Shown here piece after piece: positions 16,421 through 27,607 of a DNA stretch of 47,007 nt. Positions within the stretch are counted from its first letter, which is position 1; each line of letters opens with the position of its first letter. The notes under the pieces are model-generated. The model was not told where the DNA came from, searched no databases, and worked only from the letters and a program-made list of their open reading frames with translations. Origin of the DNA: Rhodospirillales bacterium (GTDB lineage Bacteria > Pseudomonadota > Alphaproteobacteria > Acetobacterales > Acetobacteraceae); the NCBI GenBank assembly GCA_025359905.1, contig JANYDF010000066.1, positions 1-47,007 on the forward strand, written 5' to 3'. Made by a program: the position numbers and the translations under genes.

Positions 16421-16421
<1 letters not shown>
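15852..16421 (+). CDS. atpH: F1F0 ATP synthase subunit delta
   Basis: About 189 residues, beginning at a GTG codon ([13 protein letters not shown]) with AGGA upstream. The family segments are [13 protein letters not shown] near the N-terminus and [28 protein letters not shown] at the C-terminus. Delta is the peripheral-stalk cap joining F1 to subunit b. A longer open frame to 15678 exists but its extra residues are not conserved. It heads the atpHAGDC operon; the a, b and c subunit genes are not here, as usual in alphaproteobacteria. Its TGA overlaps the atpA start (TGATG). Confidence 0.93.
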
Positions 16422-17950
<1,529 letters not shown>

Positions 17951-17992
17951 GACTTGCCTAGCCAGACCCACATAGCCGGACGGTAGCGCGGC

Positions 17993-18877
17993 ATGCCCAG
18001 CCTGAAAGCTCTGCGGACACGCATCAACAGCGTGAAATCGACGCAGAAAATTACCAGCGCCATGAAGATGGTGGCGGCCTCGAAACTGCGCCGGGCGCAG
18101 ACCCAGGCGGAGGCCGCGCGGCCGTACGCCCAGCGCATGGAGCGGATGCTCGGCTCGCTTGCCGCCAATGTGGCGGGTAGCCCGACCGCGCCGCGCTTGC
18201 TCGTCGGCAGCGGTAAGGATCAGGTTCACCTGCTCGTTGCCGTCACTGGCGACCGTGGCTTGGCCGGCGCGTTCAACTCCAACATCGGCCGTCTGACCCG
18301 CAATCTGGCGCGCAAGCTGGAAAGCGAAGGCAAGACGGTGAAGATCCTGGCGGTTGGCCGCAAGGGGCGCGACTTTCTGCGCCGCGAAATGGCAAGCCGC
18401 ATGGTTGGCGACTTCAGCTTTGCCGGCAAGAAGGTGGTCAGCTTCAGCGACGCGCAGGAAGTTGCCGCGCGGATCGTCGGAATGCTCGATGCCGGTGAGT
18501 TCGATGTCTGCACGCTGGTCTACAACCGCTTTGTCTCGGTCATCGCGCAGGTGCCGACCGAAACGCGGCTGATCCCGGCGCCGCTCCCGGAAGTCAAGGC
18601 CGGCGCCGCTGCGGAATCGAAGGCGAGCTACGAATACGAGCCAGACGAGGAAATCATCCTGGCCCGCCTGCTGCCGCAGAACCTGACGATCCAGGTTTAC
18701 CGCGCGCTGCTGGAAAATGCCGCCGGCTTCTACGGTTCGCAGATGACGTCGATGGACAATGCCACGCGCAACGCGGGCGACATGATCAAGCGTTTGTCGC
18801 TCAACTACAACCGCGCGCGGCAGGCCAACATCACCCGCGAACTGATCGAGATCATCTCGGGCGCCGAGGCGCTCTAA
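17993..18877 (+). CDS. atpG: F1F0 ATP synthase subunit gamma
   Basis: A 294-residue central-stalk subunit. It has the N-terminal coiled-coil helix [20 protein letters not shown] with [16 protein letters not shown], the [10 protein letters not shown] strand, and the C-terminal helix [33 protein letters not shown] (given here only to locate the family signature). Gamma rotates within alpha3beta3 and transmits torque. The gap to atpD (64 bases) contains a GCCCGG/CCGGGC hairpin at 18887-18902. Confidence 0.97.
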   Translation: MPSLKALRTRINSVKSTQKITSAMKMVAASKLRRAQTQAEAARPYAQRMERMLGSLAANVAGSPTAPRLLVGSGKDQVHLLVAVTGDRGLAGAFNSNIGRLTRNLARKLESEGKTVKILAVGRKGRDFLRREMASRMVGDFSFAGKKVVSFSDAQEVAARIVGMLDAGEFDVCTLVYNRFVSVIAQVPTETRLIPAPLPEVKAGAAAESKASYEYEPDEEIILARLLPQNLTIQVYRALLENAAGFYGSQMTSMDNATRNAGDMIKRLSLNYNRARQANITRELIEIISGAEAL

Positions 18878-18886
18878 CCGGATTGC

Positions 18887-18902
18887 GCCCGGGCATCCGG
18901 GC
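18887..18902 (+). other. Intercistronic hairpin between atpG and atpD
   Basis: GCCCGG and CCGGGC form a six-base-pair stem around a GCAT tetraloop nine bases past the atpG stop. No T-run follows, so it is unlikely to terminate; an mRNA-stability or translation role is possible. Confidence 0.4.
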
Positions 18903-18941
18903 AGACGAGCCACGTCAGACGAAAGAATGGGGACCAGATAG

Positions 18942-20372
<1,431 letters not shown>

Positions 20373-20396
20373 TCGGGCCGGGGACGGGAGCGCGCA

Positions 20397-20804
20397 ATGC
20401 CAGTCGATCTCGAAATCGTCTCGCCGGAAAAGCTGCTGCTGTCACGGCCAGTGGATATGGTCGTGATTCCGGCCGCCGAAGGCGAGATGGGCGTGATGGC
20501 GCAGCACTCGCCGATGATTGTGCTGCTGCAAGGCGGCACCATCCGGTTGTACGAGGGTGGGCAGGTGGTCGAACGCCTGTTCGTGTCCGGCGGTTTCGCC
20601 GAGGTGACACCCACCCGCGTGACCGTGCTGGCCAATGAAGCAACACCGATTGCCAGCGTGTCGCGCGCCGAGGGCGAGACGCGGCTGACGGCGGCGCAGG
20701 CTGACTACGACCGCACCGATAAGAACGACGTGGCGGCGCTCGATGCGGCGATGGATCGCATGCAGTCGGCCCGCGCGATGATCGAGGCGGCGCAAGCCGC
20801 CTGA
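20397..20804 (+). CDS. atpC: F1F0 ATP synthase subunit epsilon
   Basis: A 135-residue subunit with the N-terminal beta-barrel (LEIVSPEKLLLSRPVDMVVI, GEMGVMAQHSPMI) and a C-terminal helical hairpin (AALDAAMDRMQSARAMIEAA). Epsilon links gamma to the c-ring and can inhibit ATP hydrolysis. GGGACGGGAG precedes the start. It is the last gene of the operon, and a GC-rich hairpin lies 12 bases after its stop. Confidence 0.95.
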   Translation: MPVDLEIVSPEKLLLSRPVDMVVIPAAEGEMGVMAQHSPMIVLLQGGTIRLYEGGQVVERLFVSGGFAEVTPTRVTVLANEATPIASVSRAEGETRLTAAQADYDRTDKNDVAALDAAMDRMQSARAMIEAAQAA

Positions 20805-20815
20805 TCTTGCCAAGC

Positions 20816-20838
20816 CCCCGCCGTTGTGACCGGCGGGG
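20816..20838 (+). terminator. Hairpin ending the atp operon
   Basis: CCCCGCCG pairs perfectly with CGGCGGGG around a seven-base loop just after the atpC stop. The trailing sequence GCGCTTGAATTCTC lacks a strong T-run, so efficiency is uncertain. The position at the operon end supports a terminator. Confidence 0.55.
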
Positions 20839-20983
20839 CGCTTGAATTCTCGCTGCGGCGGGAGCATGTCACTCGATGTGCTTATTTCAGAAAATCTGCT
20901 AATCCTTCCAACTGTTTGGTGCGCGCCGCGTGCCGGCGCGCCTGTCTGACAAGGACAACCGAGAGGGCGCGGGGCGAGCCACG

Positions 20984-21829
20984 ATGAAGCACTGGCAGAT
21001 CGGCGATATTGCGTGGGATTCGTTCGATCCCTCCAGGGTTGATCCAGCAACGGTGCCGATCATGAAGGCTGCGGCGATGGTCGAGCGCAACGGCACCGAC
21101 TACGCCGCCTATCTGAAAAGCGTGTTCCACGACGATCCCGACTTCCAACAGGCCGCCGATCACTGGGCGGCCGAGGAAGTGCAGCACGGCGATGCGCTGG
21201 GCAAATGGGCCTCCCTGGCCGATCCCGCGTGGGACTACATGGCGGCGTTCGAACGCTACCGCGCCGGCTATACGATCAATACCCAGGCCGATGCCTCGGT
21301 ACGCGGCTCGCGCACCGGCGAGTTGATCGCGCGCTGCATGGTGGAAACCGGCACCTCCAGCTACTATTCGGCGGTTGCCGAAGCCTCCGGCGAACCGGTG
21401 TTGCAGCAAATTTGCCGCCAGATTGCCGCCGACGAGTTCCGCCATTTCAAGCTGTTCTACGATCATATGCGCCGCTACCTGGGGCGCGAGCACATCTGGT
21501 TCCTGCAACGCTTGCGCATCGCTGCCGGGCGGGTGGGCGAGACCGAGGACGACGAACTGGCGTTCGCTTTCCATTGCGCCAATGACGGTCCCGGCGTGAC
21601 CTACGACCACCAACGCTGTCTGGCGGCCTATCTTGGCAAGGCGTTCGCCTACTATCGCCAACACCATATCAGCCGGGGCATGGGGATGATCTTCAAGGCG
21701 GTTGGCCTGCCGCCGCGCGGGCGTTTGTCCGATGTTTCCACCAAATTGGCCTGGCAACTGGTGCAGCGCCGCCAGCGGCGTTTTGCGGCGGTGAACGCCG
21801 CGCAAGGGAATTTCGCCGAAGCCGCCTGA
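20984..21829 (+). CDS. Ferritin-like diiron protein of unknown function
   Basis: A 281-residue, mostly helical protein with a complete carboxylate-bridged diiron set in the right order: Glu34 (MVERNGTDY), the ExxH pair Glu65/His68 (EEVQHGD), Glu121 (MVETGTSSYY), and Glu151/His154 (DEFRHFKLF). This E, ExxH, E, ExxH pattern is that of the ferritin-like superfamily, including rubrerythrins and acyl-ACP desaturases. Spacing of about 85 residues between ExxH motifs fits a desaturase- or oxygenase-like four-helix bundle. The substrate is unknown. I chose the ATG at 20984 because GGGGCGAG precedes it; a GCGCGCCG/CGGCGCGC hairpin lies at 20921-20941 in the upstream region. Confidence 0.8.
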   Translation: MKHWQIGDIAWDSFDPSRVDPATVPIMKAAAMVERNGTDYAAYLKSVFHDDPDFQQAADHWAAEEVQHGDALGKWASLADPAWDYMAAFERYRAGYTINTQADASVRGSRTGELIARCMVETGTSSYYSAVAEASGEPVLQQICRQIAADEFRHFKLFYDHMRRYLGREHIWFLQRLRIAAGRVGETEDDELAFAFHCANDGPGVTYDHQRCLAAYLGKAFAYYRQHHISRGMGMIFKAVGLPPRGRLSDVSTKLAWQLVQRRQRRFAAVNAAQGNFAEAA

Positions 21830-21887
21830 CAGCGCCCGCCGCCCCGGCTATAGCCGAGGCAGGCAGGATGCTGGGAAAGCAATTGGC

Positions 21888-22889
21888 ATGAGCGCACGCT
21901 ACCTTGTCACCGGCGGCGCCGGATATGTCGGCAGCCATTTGGTGGCGACGCTGCTGGATCGCGGCGACCAAGTCGTGGTGCTCGACGATCTCAGTACCGG
22001 CCATCGCGGGGCCGTGCTGCCGGGCGCCACGCTGGTCGCGGGCACGATCAACGACGCGGCGTTGCTGGATTCGGTACTGGCCGATGGGCCGTGGGACGCG
22101 GTGTTCCATTTTGCCTCGCTGTCCATCGTCGGCGACAGCATGCGCGACCCGCTTGGCTATTTGGCCACCAACAGCGGCACCGGGCTGCGGCTGATCGATG
22201 CCTGCGTACGGCACGCCGTGCGCAAATTCGTGCTGTCGTCCACCGCGGCACTGTTCGGCTCGGCCGGATCGGAGCCGATCAGCGAGGATGCCGCCATCGA
22301 CCCCGGTTCGCCGTATGGCGAGAGCAAGGCGATGCTGGAGCGGGCGCTCTATTGGGCCGGTATGGTGCACGGCCTGCGCAGCGCCTGCCTGCGCTATTTC
22401 AACGCCGCCGGGGCTGACATCGCCGGGCGGCTTGGCGAGGACCATACGCCGGAAAGCCACCTGATCCCGCTGGTGATCGACGCGGCCCTCGGCCGCCGCG
22501 CCGAGGTGACGGTGTTCGGCAACGACTACCCGACGCCGGACGGCACCTGTCTGCGCGACTACGTGCATGTCGCCGATTTAGCCGACGCGCATCTGCGGGT
22601 GCTGCCGCTGCTCGACAGCGCCAGCGTGCGGTTCAATCTGGGCAACGGCCAGGGCACCTCCGTCTTGCAAGTGATCGGCGCAGTCGGGCGCCTGTCCTGC
22701 CGCAGCGTGCCGCACCGCATTGCGGGGCGGCGGGCGGGTGATCCGGCGGTGCTGATCGCCGCTTCGGCGCGCATCACCCAAGCCACCGGCTGGCAGCCGC
22801 GCTTTTCGGATTTAGACACAATTGTGCGCAGCGCGATGGCGTGGCGAGACGCGCACCCGCACGGTTATCGGACCGTTTCGGGGGGCTGA
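21888..22889 (+). CDS. galE: UDP-glucose 4-epimerase
   Basis: A 333-residue extended short-chain dehydrogenase. The NAD-binding motif is GGAGYVGSH at 9-17, and the catalytic set is Ser118 (SSTAALFG), Tyr143 and Lys147 (YGESK). The RDYVHVADLADAH block and the C-terminal GRRAGDPAVLIA segment are typical of GalE. It interconverts UDP-glucose and UDP-galactose for glycan synthesis. The next gene, a GT61 glycosyltransferase, starts eight bases after its stop, so a sugar-nucleotide role in a surface glycan is likely. A related UDP-sugar epimerase specificity cannot be excluded. Confidence 0.92.
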   Translation: MSARYLVTGGAGYVGSHLVATLLDRGDQVVVLDDLSTGHRGAVLPGATLVAGTINDAALLDSVLADGPWDAVFHFASLSIVGDSMRDPLGYLATNSGTGLRLIDACVRHAVRKFVLSSTAALFGSAGSEPISEDAAIDPGSPYGESKAMLERALYWAGMVHGLRSACLRYFNAAGADIAGRLGEDHTPESHLIPLVIDAALGRRAEVTVFGNDYPTPDGTCLRDYVHVADLADAHLRVLPLLDSASVRFNLGNGQGTSVLQVIGAVGRLSCRSVPHRIAGRRAGDPAVLIAASARITQATGWQPRFSDLDTIVRSAMAWRDAHPHGYRTVSGG

Positions 22890-22896
22890 CCGCACC

Positions 22897-24516
22897 ATGC
22901 GCATTGCGTATAACAGCGCAATGACCGCATTCGCCCCACCGGCTCCGGGCCAATTGACGCCGAGCGAGGAAGCCCAGTTGCCGGGCTTGATCGCTGGCGT
23001 GCTGGCGGCGGAGTCGCCGCGCGAGGAGATGCTGAAGGCGCTCGATTTGCTGATCGACAAGCAGCAGTTTCCGGCGCTGGCGGCACGATTGTTCGAGTCG
23101 GTGGTCTGGCGCACCGATCTGCGGCACTACTGGATCTACTACCGCATGGCGCGCGCCTACATGGCGCTGGGGCCAACGCGGGCCGACGCCGCGTATCTGA
23201 TGGCGGCATTGGGCGCGCAGACGCAGCCGGATTGGTCGGGCTCGAATTTGCTGTTCGCCGATATGTTCAGCGTGCTGAGCGCGCGCGGCACGCCGGGCGA
23301 TGCGGTGGCGGTGTTCCTGGCGGCGGCCGATATCACCCCGGAACGCCCGCCCGCCGAGCCGTATCAGGCCCTGCCGGTGTTCGCCGCAGCAGGCATCCCA
23401 CTGCCCGGCAGCGACCGGCCGCGCCCGCGTGCGGACAACCGGCGCAATCATAGGGTGATCGAGTTATCCGAACGTCCAGCCTGGACCTGTCCGGTGGTGG
23501 GCGGCGGCATGCCCGCCATGCTGCGCCGGCTCGCCGAAAAGCTGCCGCGCCCGACTCTCGATGTCGCGGAATTGCGCGATGCTGAGGTGTTGCTGTGTTC
23601 CGGCACCACCGTGGTGCTGGACCGCGAAGGCGCGGTGCATGCCGATTTGTCGGTCAGCAATTATCCTGAACTGGTGCGCCTCAAACTCGACCGGCTTTCG
23701 GCCAGCGCCACCCCGCCGAGAATCGTCGAGGTGCCGGAGGCGGTGGTGATCTCCGACCGCTTCCCGCCGCCGAACCTGTGTCATTTCTTGCTGGATCAGA
23801 TCACCCGGCTGGATCTGTACCAGCGCGCCGGCGTGGACACCCGCGCGGTCAGCGTGATCGGCCCGGAGCCGGAAGCGGCGTTTCAGCACCGCATTCTGCG
23901 CCGCGCCGGGGTGGCGCCGGAGCGTGTGATCGGCTCGGCGCAGATCGCACGGGTGCGGGTCAAGCGGCTTTGGGTCAGCAGCAACTGCGTCGATTTGCAG
24001 CACGCGGGCCATCTTGGCGCGGCGTGGGCGGTGCAATTCGCCCGCGCCACGATTGGCGGGCGCGGTCAGCGCGGCTGGCGGCGGCTGTATATCTCGCGCG
24101 GTGATGTGGCCGGGCGGCGGGTTACCAACGAGGACGAAGTGATCGCGCTGCTGGAACCGCTCGGTTTCGAGGTCATTCAACCTGGCAAGATGAGCTACGA
24201 CGCCCAGGTGGCGGCGTTCCGGCAGGCCAGCCACGTCATTGGCCCGCACGGCGCGGCGCTGACGCATTTGATCGTTTGTCCGCTGGGCGCGCATATCCTG
24301 GAAATATTCCACCCGCTCTATGGCACCTCCGCATTCGCGATGCAGGTCGCCGAAGCGGGGGTGAACTACACCGCGATGCTGGCGCGGGATTTCCAATACG
24401 ACAGCCCGGACTGGAACGACCCGGAGCGCGGCATCACGGCTGGCAGCCTGTATCTGGCACGGCACCTGCGCGTCGAACTCGATGTACTGCGCGGCTACTT
24501 GGCTTCGGTCCTGTAG
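22897..24516 (+). CDS. GT61-family glycosyltransferase with helical N-terminal extension
   Basis: A 539-residue protein. About 170 N-terminal residues are helical and TPR-like (MLKALDLLIDKQQFPALAARL, YYRMARAYMALGP). The C-terminal GT61 (DUF563) domain shows NLCHFLLDQITRL near 293, LYISRGDVAGRR, and the signature IGPHGAAL near 449. GT61 enzymes transfer sugars such as xylose or GlcNAc; the donor and acceptor here are unknown. No signal peptide is seen. It follows galE by seven bases and is followed by a second GT61 gene after two bases, so all three are probably co-transcribed. An alternative ATG lies at 22921. Confidence 0.82.
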   Translation: MRIAYNSAMTAFAPPAPGQLTPSEEAQLPGLIAGVLAAESPREEMLKALDLLIDKQQFPALAARLFESVVWRTDLRHYWIYYRMARAYMALGPTRADAAYLMAALGAQTQPDWSGSNLLFADMFSVLSARGTPGDAVAVFLAAADITPERPPAEPYQALPVFAAAGIPLPGSDRPRPRADNRRNHRVIELSERPAWTCPVVGGGMPAMLRRLAEKLPRPTLDVAELRDAEVLLCSGTTVVLDREGAVHADLSVSNYPELVRLKLDRLSASATPPRIVEVPEAVVISDRFPPPNLCHFLLDQITRLDLYQRAGVDTRAVSVIGPEPEAAFQHRILRRAGVAPERVIGSAQIARVRVKRLWVSSNCVDLQHAGHLGAAWAVQFARATIGGRGQRGWRRLYISRGDVAGRRVTNEDEVIALLEPLGFEVIQPGKMSYDAQVAAFRQASHVIGPHGAALTHLIVCPLGAHILEIFHPLYGTSAFAMQVAEAGVNYTAMLARDFQYDSPDWNDPERGITAGSLYLARHLRVELDVLRGYLASVL

Positions 24517-24518
24517 CG

Positions 24519-25748
24519 ATGCGGCTCCGTCCCGCCCTGGATAAGAACGAAGCACTGGCGGAACTCGCCAAACAGGCCAGCATGGCCGAAGCGCCGCGCG
24601 CGATCGAGGCAGCCGCCGCCACGCTTGCCGCCATCGCAGAAATATTGCCGCGCGCAGCCAACGCCCAGATCGCCATCCGCGACAGCGAAGGCGTGCAAGG
24701 CGTTGCAGCACGGCTGGTGTTCGGCAGGCACGCCCGGACGTTTGCCCCGCCGCTGCATCTCAGCGGGATGCCGACGTGTTTCACCCCGCTCAGCCCGGTC
24801 GCGCACAGCCCGGATTTCCAACTGCTGACCGTGCCGGGCGGCTACATCTGTCACGCGCCGGATATGCCGCTGGTGGTGAGTGGGCATGGCGATACCGTGT
24901 TGCGCGACTACAGCAGTCCCTATGCCGGGCTGCTGCACTATTACGATGTGGACCTGCCGCGCATCCTGGCCGGCGCGCCGCAGATCAACGGCACCGTGAT
25001 CGCGATCGCCGACGACGTGCGGCCGCTTAATTTTTGCCACTGGATGGTGGATTGGCTGCCCCGGCTGGCGAGCCTCGGCGAATTGGCGACGCGCAGCGAT
25101 ACTTACGTCGCCGTCCCACCGCTCAATGCGGCCTATCAGACGGAAACGTTGCGGCTGTGCGGTTTCGACGGCAGCCGGGTGTTGCAGCTTGGCCCCTGGC
25201 AAGCGGTGCGGGCGCGGCACTTGCTGGTGCCCAGCGATTTCAGCGCCATTCCGCATCCAGGCCACAAGGCGGCGCCTTGGCTGCTATCGTATTTGCGCGG
25301 CACGCTGGGCTTCGGCTGTCTTACGGAGGGAGCCAATTTGGCCGGCCGGCCGAGCAAGCTGTACGTCTCGCGCGGCACGGCGGCGGGGCGGCGGGTGTTA
25401 AACGAACCGGCGCTGCTCGCGGCCCTGGCGCCGCACGGCTACCGCGCCATCGACCCGTCCGGTATGCCGGTTTCCGAGCAAATCGCGGCGTTCGCCGCCG
25501 CCACGCATATCGTGGCCCCGCATGGCGCGGCACTGGCCAGCACGGTGTTCGCCAACCGCCGCGCCACGCTGATCGAGATGTTTCCGGCCAGCTATGGCAC
25601 CGCCGCCTATTACGTGCTCGCGGCCGGGCTGGGGATGACGTACGCCTCGTATATCGCAACAAATATAAGCGCGGGCGACCGCAGCCAGCTTGACGATTTC
25701 AGCGTCGATATTGCCGATTTCATGCTGCGCGCCGGGCCGCTGCTATAG
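24519..25748 (+). CDS. Second GT61-family glycosyltransferase
   Basis: A 409-residue paralogue of the upstream gene without the TPR-like extension. Matching motifs are NFCHWMVDWLPRL at 171-183, LYVSRGTAAGRR, and VAPHGAALAST near 340. The first 60 residues are Ala-rich helices. The start at 24519 (MRLRPALDKNEAL) lies two bases after the upstream stop, which implies translational coupling. The pair is likely a tandem duplication with divergence, and the two enzymes may act in sequence on one glycan. A MITE-like repeat begins 12 bases downstream. Confidence 0.82.
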   Translation: MRLRPALDKNEALAELAKQASMAEAPRAIEAAAATLAAIAEILPRAANAQIAIRDSEGVQGVAARLVFGRHARTFAPPLHLSGMPTCFTPLSPVAHSPDFQLLTVPGGYICHAPDMPLVVSGHGDTVLRDYSSPYAGLLHYYDVDLPRILAGAPQINGTVIAIADDVRPLNFCHWMVDWLPRLASLGELATRSDTYVAVPPLNAAYQTETLRLCGFDGSRVLQLGPWQAVRARHLLVPSDFSAIPHPGHKAAPWLLSYLRGTLGFGCLTEGANLAGRPSKLYVSRGTAAGRRVLNEPALLAALAPHGYRAIDPSGMPVSEQIAAFAAATHIVAPHGAALASTVFANRRATLIEMFPASYGTAAYYVLAAGLGMTYASYIATNISAGDRSQLDDFSVDIADFMLRAGPLL

Positions 25749-25760
25749 CGCGGCCGTTTT

Positions 25761-25932
25761 ATACCAAATCTCTTGGGCGAGAACCCATGATCCATTCGAT
25801 CGTCATCGCCGGGCTTGACCCGGCGATCCATGCCAACGCTCGGTGTCAGAGGCGAGATGCTCTGTGCGGCGCCATGGATTGCCGGGTCAAGCCCGGCAAC
25901 GACGATGAGTCTTGGTCAGCGAGATTTGGTAT
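25761..25932. repeat. Nested inverted-repeat element (MITE-like)
   Basis: About 172 bases bounded by perfect 12-base inverted ends, ATACCAAATCTC at 25761-25772 and GAGATTTGGTAT at 25921-25932. Inside are two inverted copies of a REP-like palindrome (CGCCGGG-CTTGA-CCCGGCG at 25807-25825 and TTGCCGGGTCAAGCCCGGCAA at 25879-25899) with near-identical flanks ending in ATCCATG. There is no transposase. The ends overlap TA dinucleotides on both sides, compatible with a TA target duplication as in IS630/Tc1-type MITEs. The right end is four bases from the stop of the ACT-like gene. Confidence 0.75.
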
Positions 25933-25936
25933 TAGA

Positions 25937-26236
25937 TCAGGCGGCTTGGCGGCACACCACGCCGGTGATCTCCACCTGACGGGCCACGCTCAGTACGCCG
26001 AACGTCTGCCGCAGGTTGCCTTCGACCAGATGCACCATTTCGGCCGGCATCGCGCGCATGGCGATTTCGACACGCAGCACGTCGCCGCTGCGCCGCGCCT
26101 CAAACAAATCAGGCGTCAGGTCGCGCTTGGCGAAAGGTTGCAGCAGGCGCGGCAGCAGGCCGGGAGCAGCCTCGGCGGTGACGCTGAAACGTACGGACGC
26201 ATGCTGACCCACGAGGGTCCACGGCTGATATGACAT
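25937..26236 (-). CDS. Small ACT-domain-like protein
   Basis: A 99-residue protein whose predicted strand/helix order (SVRFSVTAEAAPGLLPRLLQPFAKRDLTPDLFEARR, then a strand, helix and strand) fits one ACT domain, closest in feel to the small regulatory subunit of acetolactate synthase (IlvM type). No acetolactate synthase large subunit is near, so the partner is unknown. GVVCRQAA ends the protein, and the MITE-like element starts right after, so the original 3' end may have been altered. Confidence in the ACT fold is moderate. Confidence 0.6.
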   Translation of the reverse strand: MSYQPWTLVGQHASVRFSVTAEAAPGLLPRLLQPFAKRDLTPDLFEARRSGDVLRVEIAMRAMPAEMVHLVEGNLRQTFGVLSVARQVEITGVVCRQAA

Positions 26237-26336
26237 GAAACGATGACTCCGGCGGGCGAACAGGATGAAAGCGAATGCGGCAACCGGCTGCTTCAGGCAG
26301 CCGGGGCGGTAATTCGCGTGCTGTTCGGGCGGTAGG

Positions 26337-27374
26337 TCATGGCGTCACGTTAGCCGGTGCCGGGGCGGTTGGCCAGACCAGTTCCGGCAACTTGGCCAGC
26401 GGAATACGTCCCATGCTCAGCGTGCGGTCTTTCAGCGTGAGCGGCACTTCGACCGCAGCAGTGCCGCCGCCTTGCGGTTCGGCGGCCATCAGCGACAGCA
26501 CCGCCGCCGTGGCCCGGCCCGCGTTGGGTGAAATGACGTGCGCCGCAGTCAGCGCCTGCAATGCCTCGTTGAAGCCAACCAAATGCAGATTGGCGCTGAG
26601 GCTCGGCTGCCGTGCGGGGTCGAGACCGGCCACCGCCGTGCCGCTGACGCCGAGCGGGCCCCAGCCGATCGCCAGCCGGTGCACTTCCAGCTTGCCACCG
26701 GATTCCTGCCATGTGGCGGCCGTATCCGCCGGGCTGGAGGGATGATCGGGCAGCGTGCCGCTGAATACCGCCTCCAGGCTGGCCGAGGCGATGTGGCTGC
26801 CCAGCGGCGGTTGCGGCGCGGGTGGCGGCGGGAAGCTAATGGCTTCTGCGGTCAGGCGAAACAGCGCCAGGGCGGGCGCTGGCTGGCGTTCGATCTGGCC
26901 TTGCAGCAAGCCAACGCTGCCGCCGTTTGCGGCATGCAAGCCGGCGGCGTCCAGCGCCAGAGCGCTCGGGTTGGCTTGCAGCGGCGCGGACAGCACGAAG
27001 CGTGCGGCGGTGTAGTCGAGCACGGGCCCGCCGCCGAACCGCAGGCTTTGCACTCCGCTTGCCCGCACGGTCAGCAGGCGCGGTTGCAGCAAACTCACTT
27101 GCGCCGTCACCGTCTCGCCGGTCCACGCCATGCCGCCGGGAACCGCGTTGCCCAGGCCCGACAGCGATAGGTTCGGCACGATCAGCGCGGCTGCCAGCGG
27201 CCATCCGCCGCCGCGCGGTTCGCCGTGTGTGATCGTCCAGCCCTGCGCCTGTTGCGCGGTGCTCCAGGCAGCAAACTGGGTTTGCATCTGGCCAACCGCC
27301 CAGCGCCACGCGGCAAAACTGCCACCGGCGAGAACGGCCAGGATGATGGCGGCGGCAATCAGCAGGCGGCGCAT
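26337..27374 (-). CDS. DUF2125 domain protein, membrane-anchored
   Basis: A 345-residue protein beginning with a basic signal or anchor segment (MRRLLIAAAIILAVLAGGSFAAW). The remainder has a beta-rich DUF2125 pattern: WTITHGEPRGGGWPL near the start and repeated ALAL/GGS strands, consistent with a periplasmic beta-structured protein. Its function is unknown; such proteins are often compared with lipid-transport folds. It is separated from plsC upstream by 233 bases containing a perfect DnaA box. The ACT-like gene follows 100 bases downstream. Confidence 0.83.
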   Translation of the reverse strand: MRRLLIAAAIILAVLAGGSFAAWRWAVGQMQTQFAAWSTAQQAQGWTITHGEPRGGGWPLAAALIVPNLSLSGLGNAVPGGMAWTGETVTAQVSLLQPRLLTVRASGVQSLRFGGGPVLDYTAARFVLSAPLQANPSALALDAAGLHAANGGSVGLLQGQIERQPAPALALFRLTAEAISFPPPPAPQPPLGSHIASASLEAVFSGTLPDHPSSPADTAATWQESGGKLEVHRLAIGWGPLGVSGTAVAGLDPARQPSLSANLHLVGFNEALQALTAAHVISPNAGRATAAVLSLMAAEPQGGGTAAVEVPLTLKDRTLSMGRIPLAKLPELVWPTAPAPANVTP

Positions 27375-27583
27375 GGGCCGCTCGGCAACCGGGTGAATGT
27401 CATTTCCCGGTTATAGGCGGTGGCGGCGGCGCGAGGTATCCCCACTGTCAGAACCGTACCATCCCCACCCCCGGGACAGTGCCGCAGGCGGTTTGCCGTT
27501 TGGGAAAGAATGACGCTAGGACAGCGCGTTTTCCGGGTTAGCTCGTCTGATGCAAGAATGCGGCGACAGCCCCGTCCACAGAC

Positions 27584-27592
27584 TTATCCACA
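27584..27592 (+). promoter_or_regulatory. Consensus DnaA box
   Basis: TTATCCACA matches the bacterial DnaA-box consensus exactly. It is the only one I noticed, in a 233-base gap between plsC and the DUF2125 gene, without clustering or an AT-rich unwinding region. It is therefore more likely a regulatory or titration site than an origin. The gap also holds the dyad CACTGTC (27443-27449) / GACAGTG (27475-27481). Confidence 0.5.
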
Positions 27593-27607
27593 GGTTCGCC
27601 AGCCGAT

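Noticed and set aside
27584-27592. Replication origin
   Set aside because: A single DnaA box without a cluster, AT-rich region or dnaA/hemE-type neighbours is not enough.
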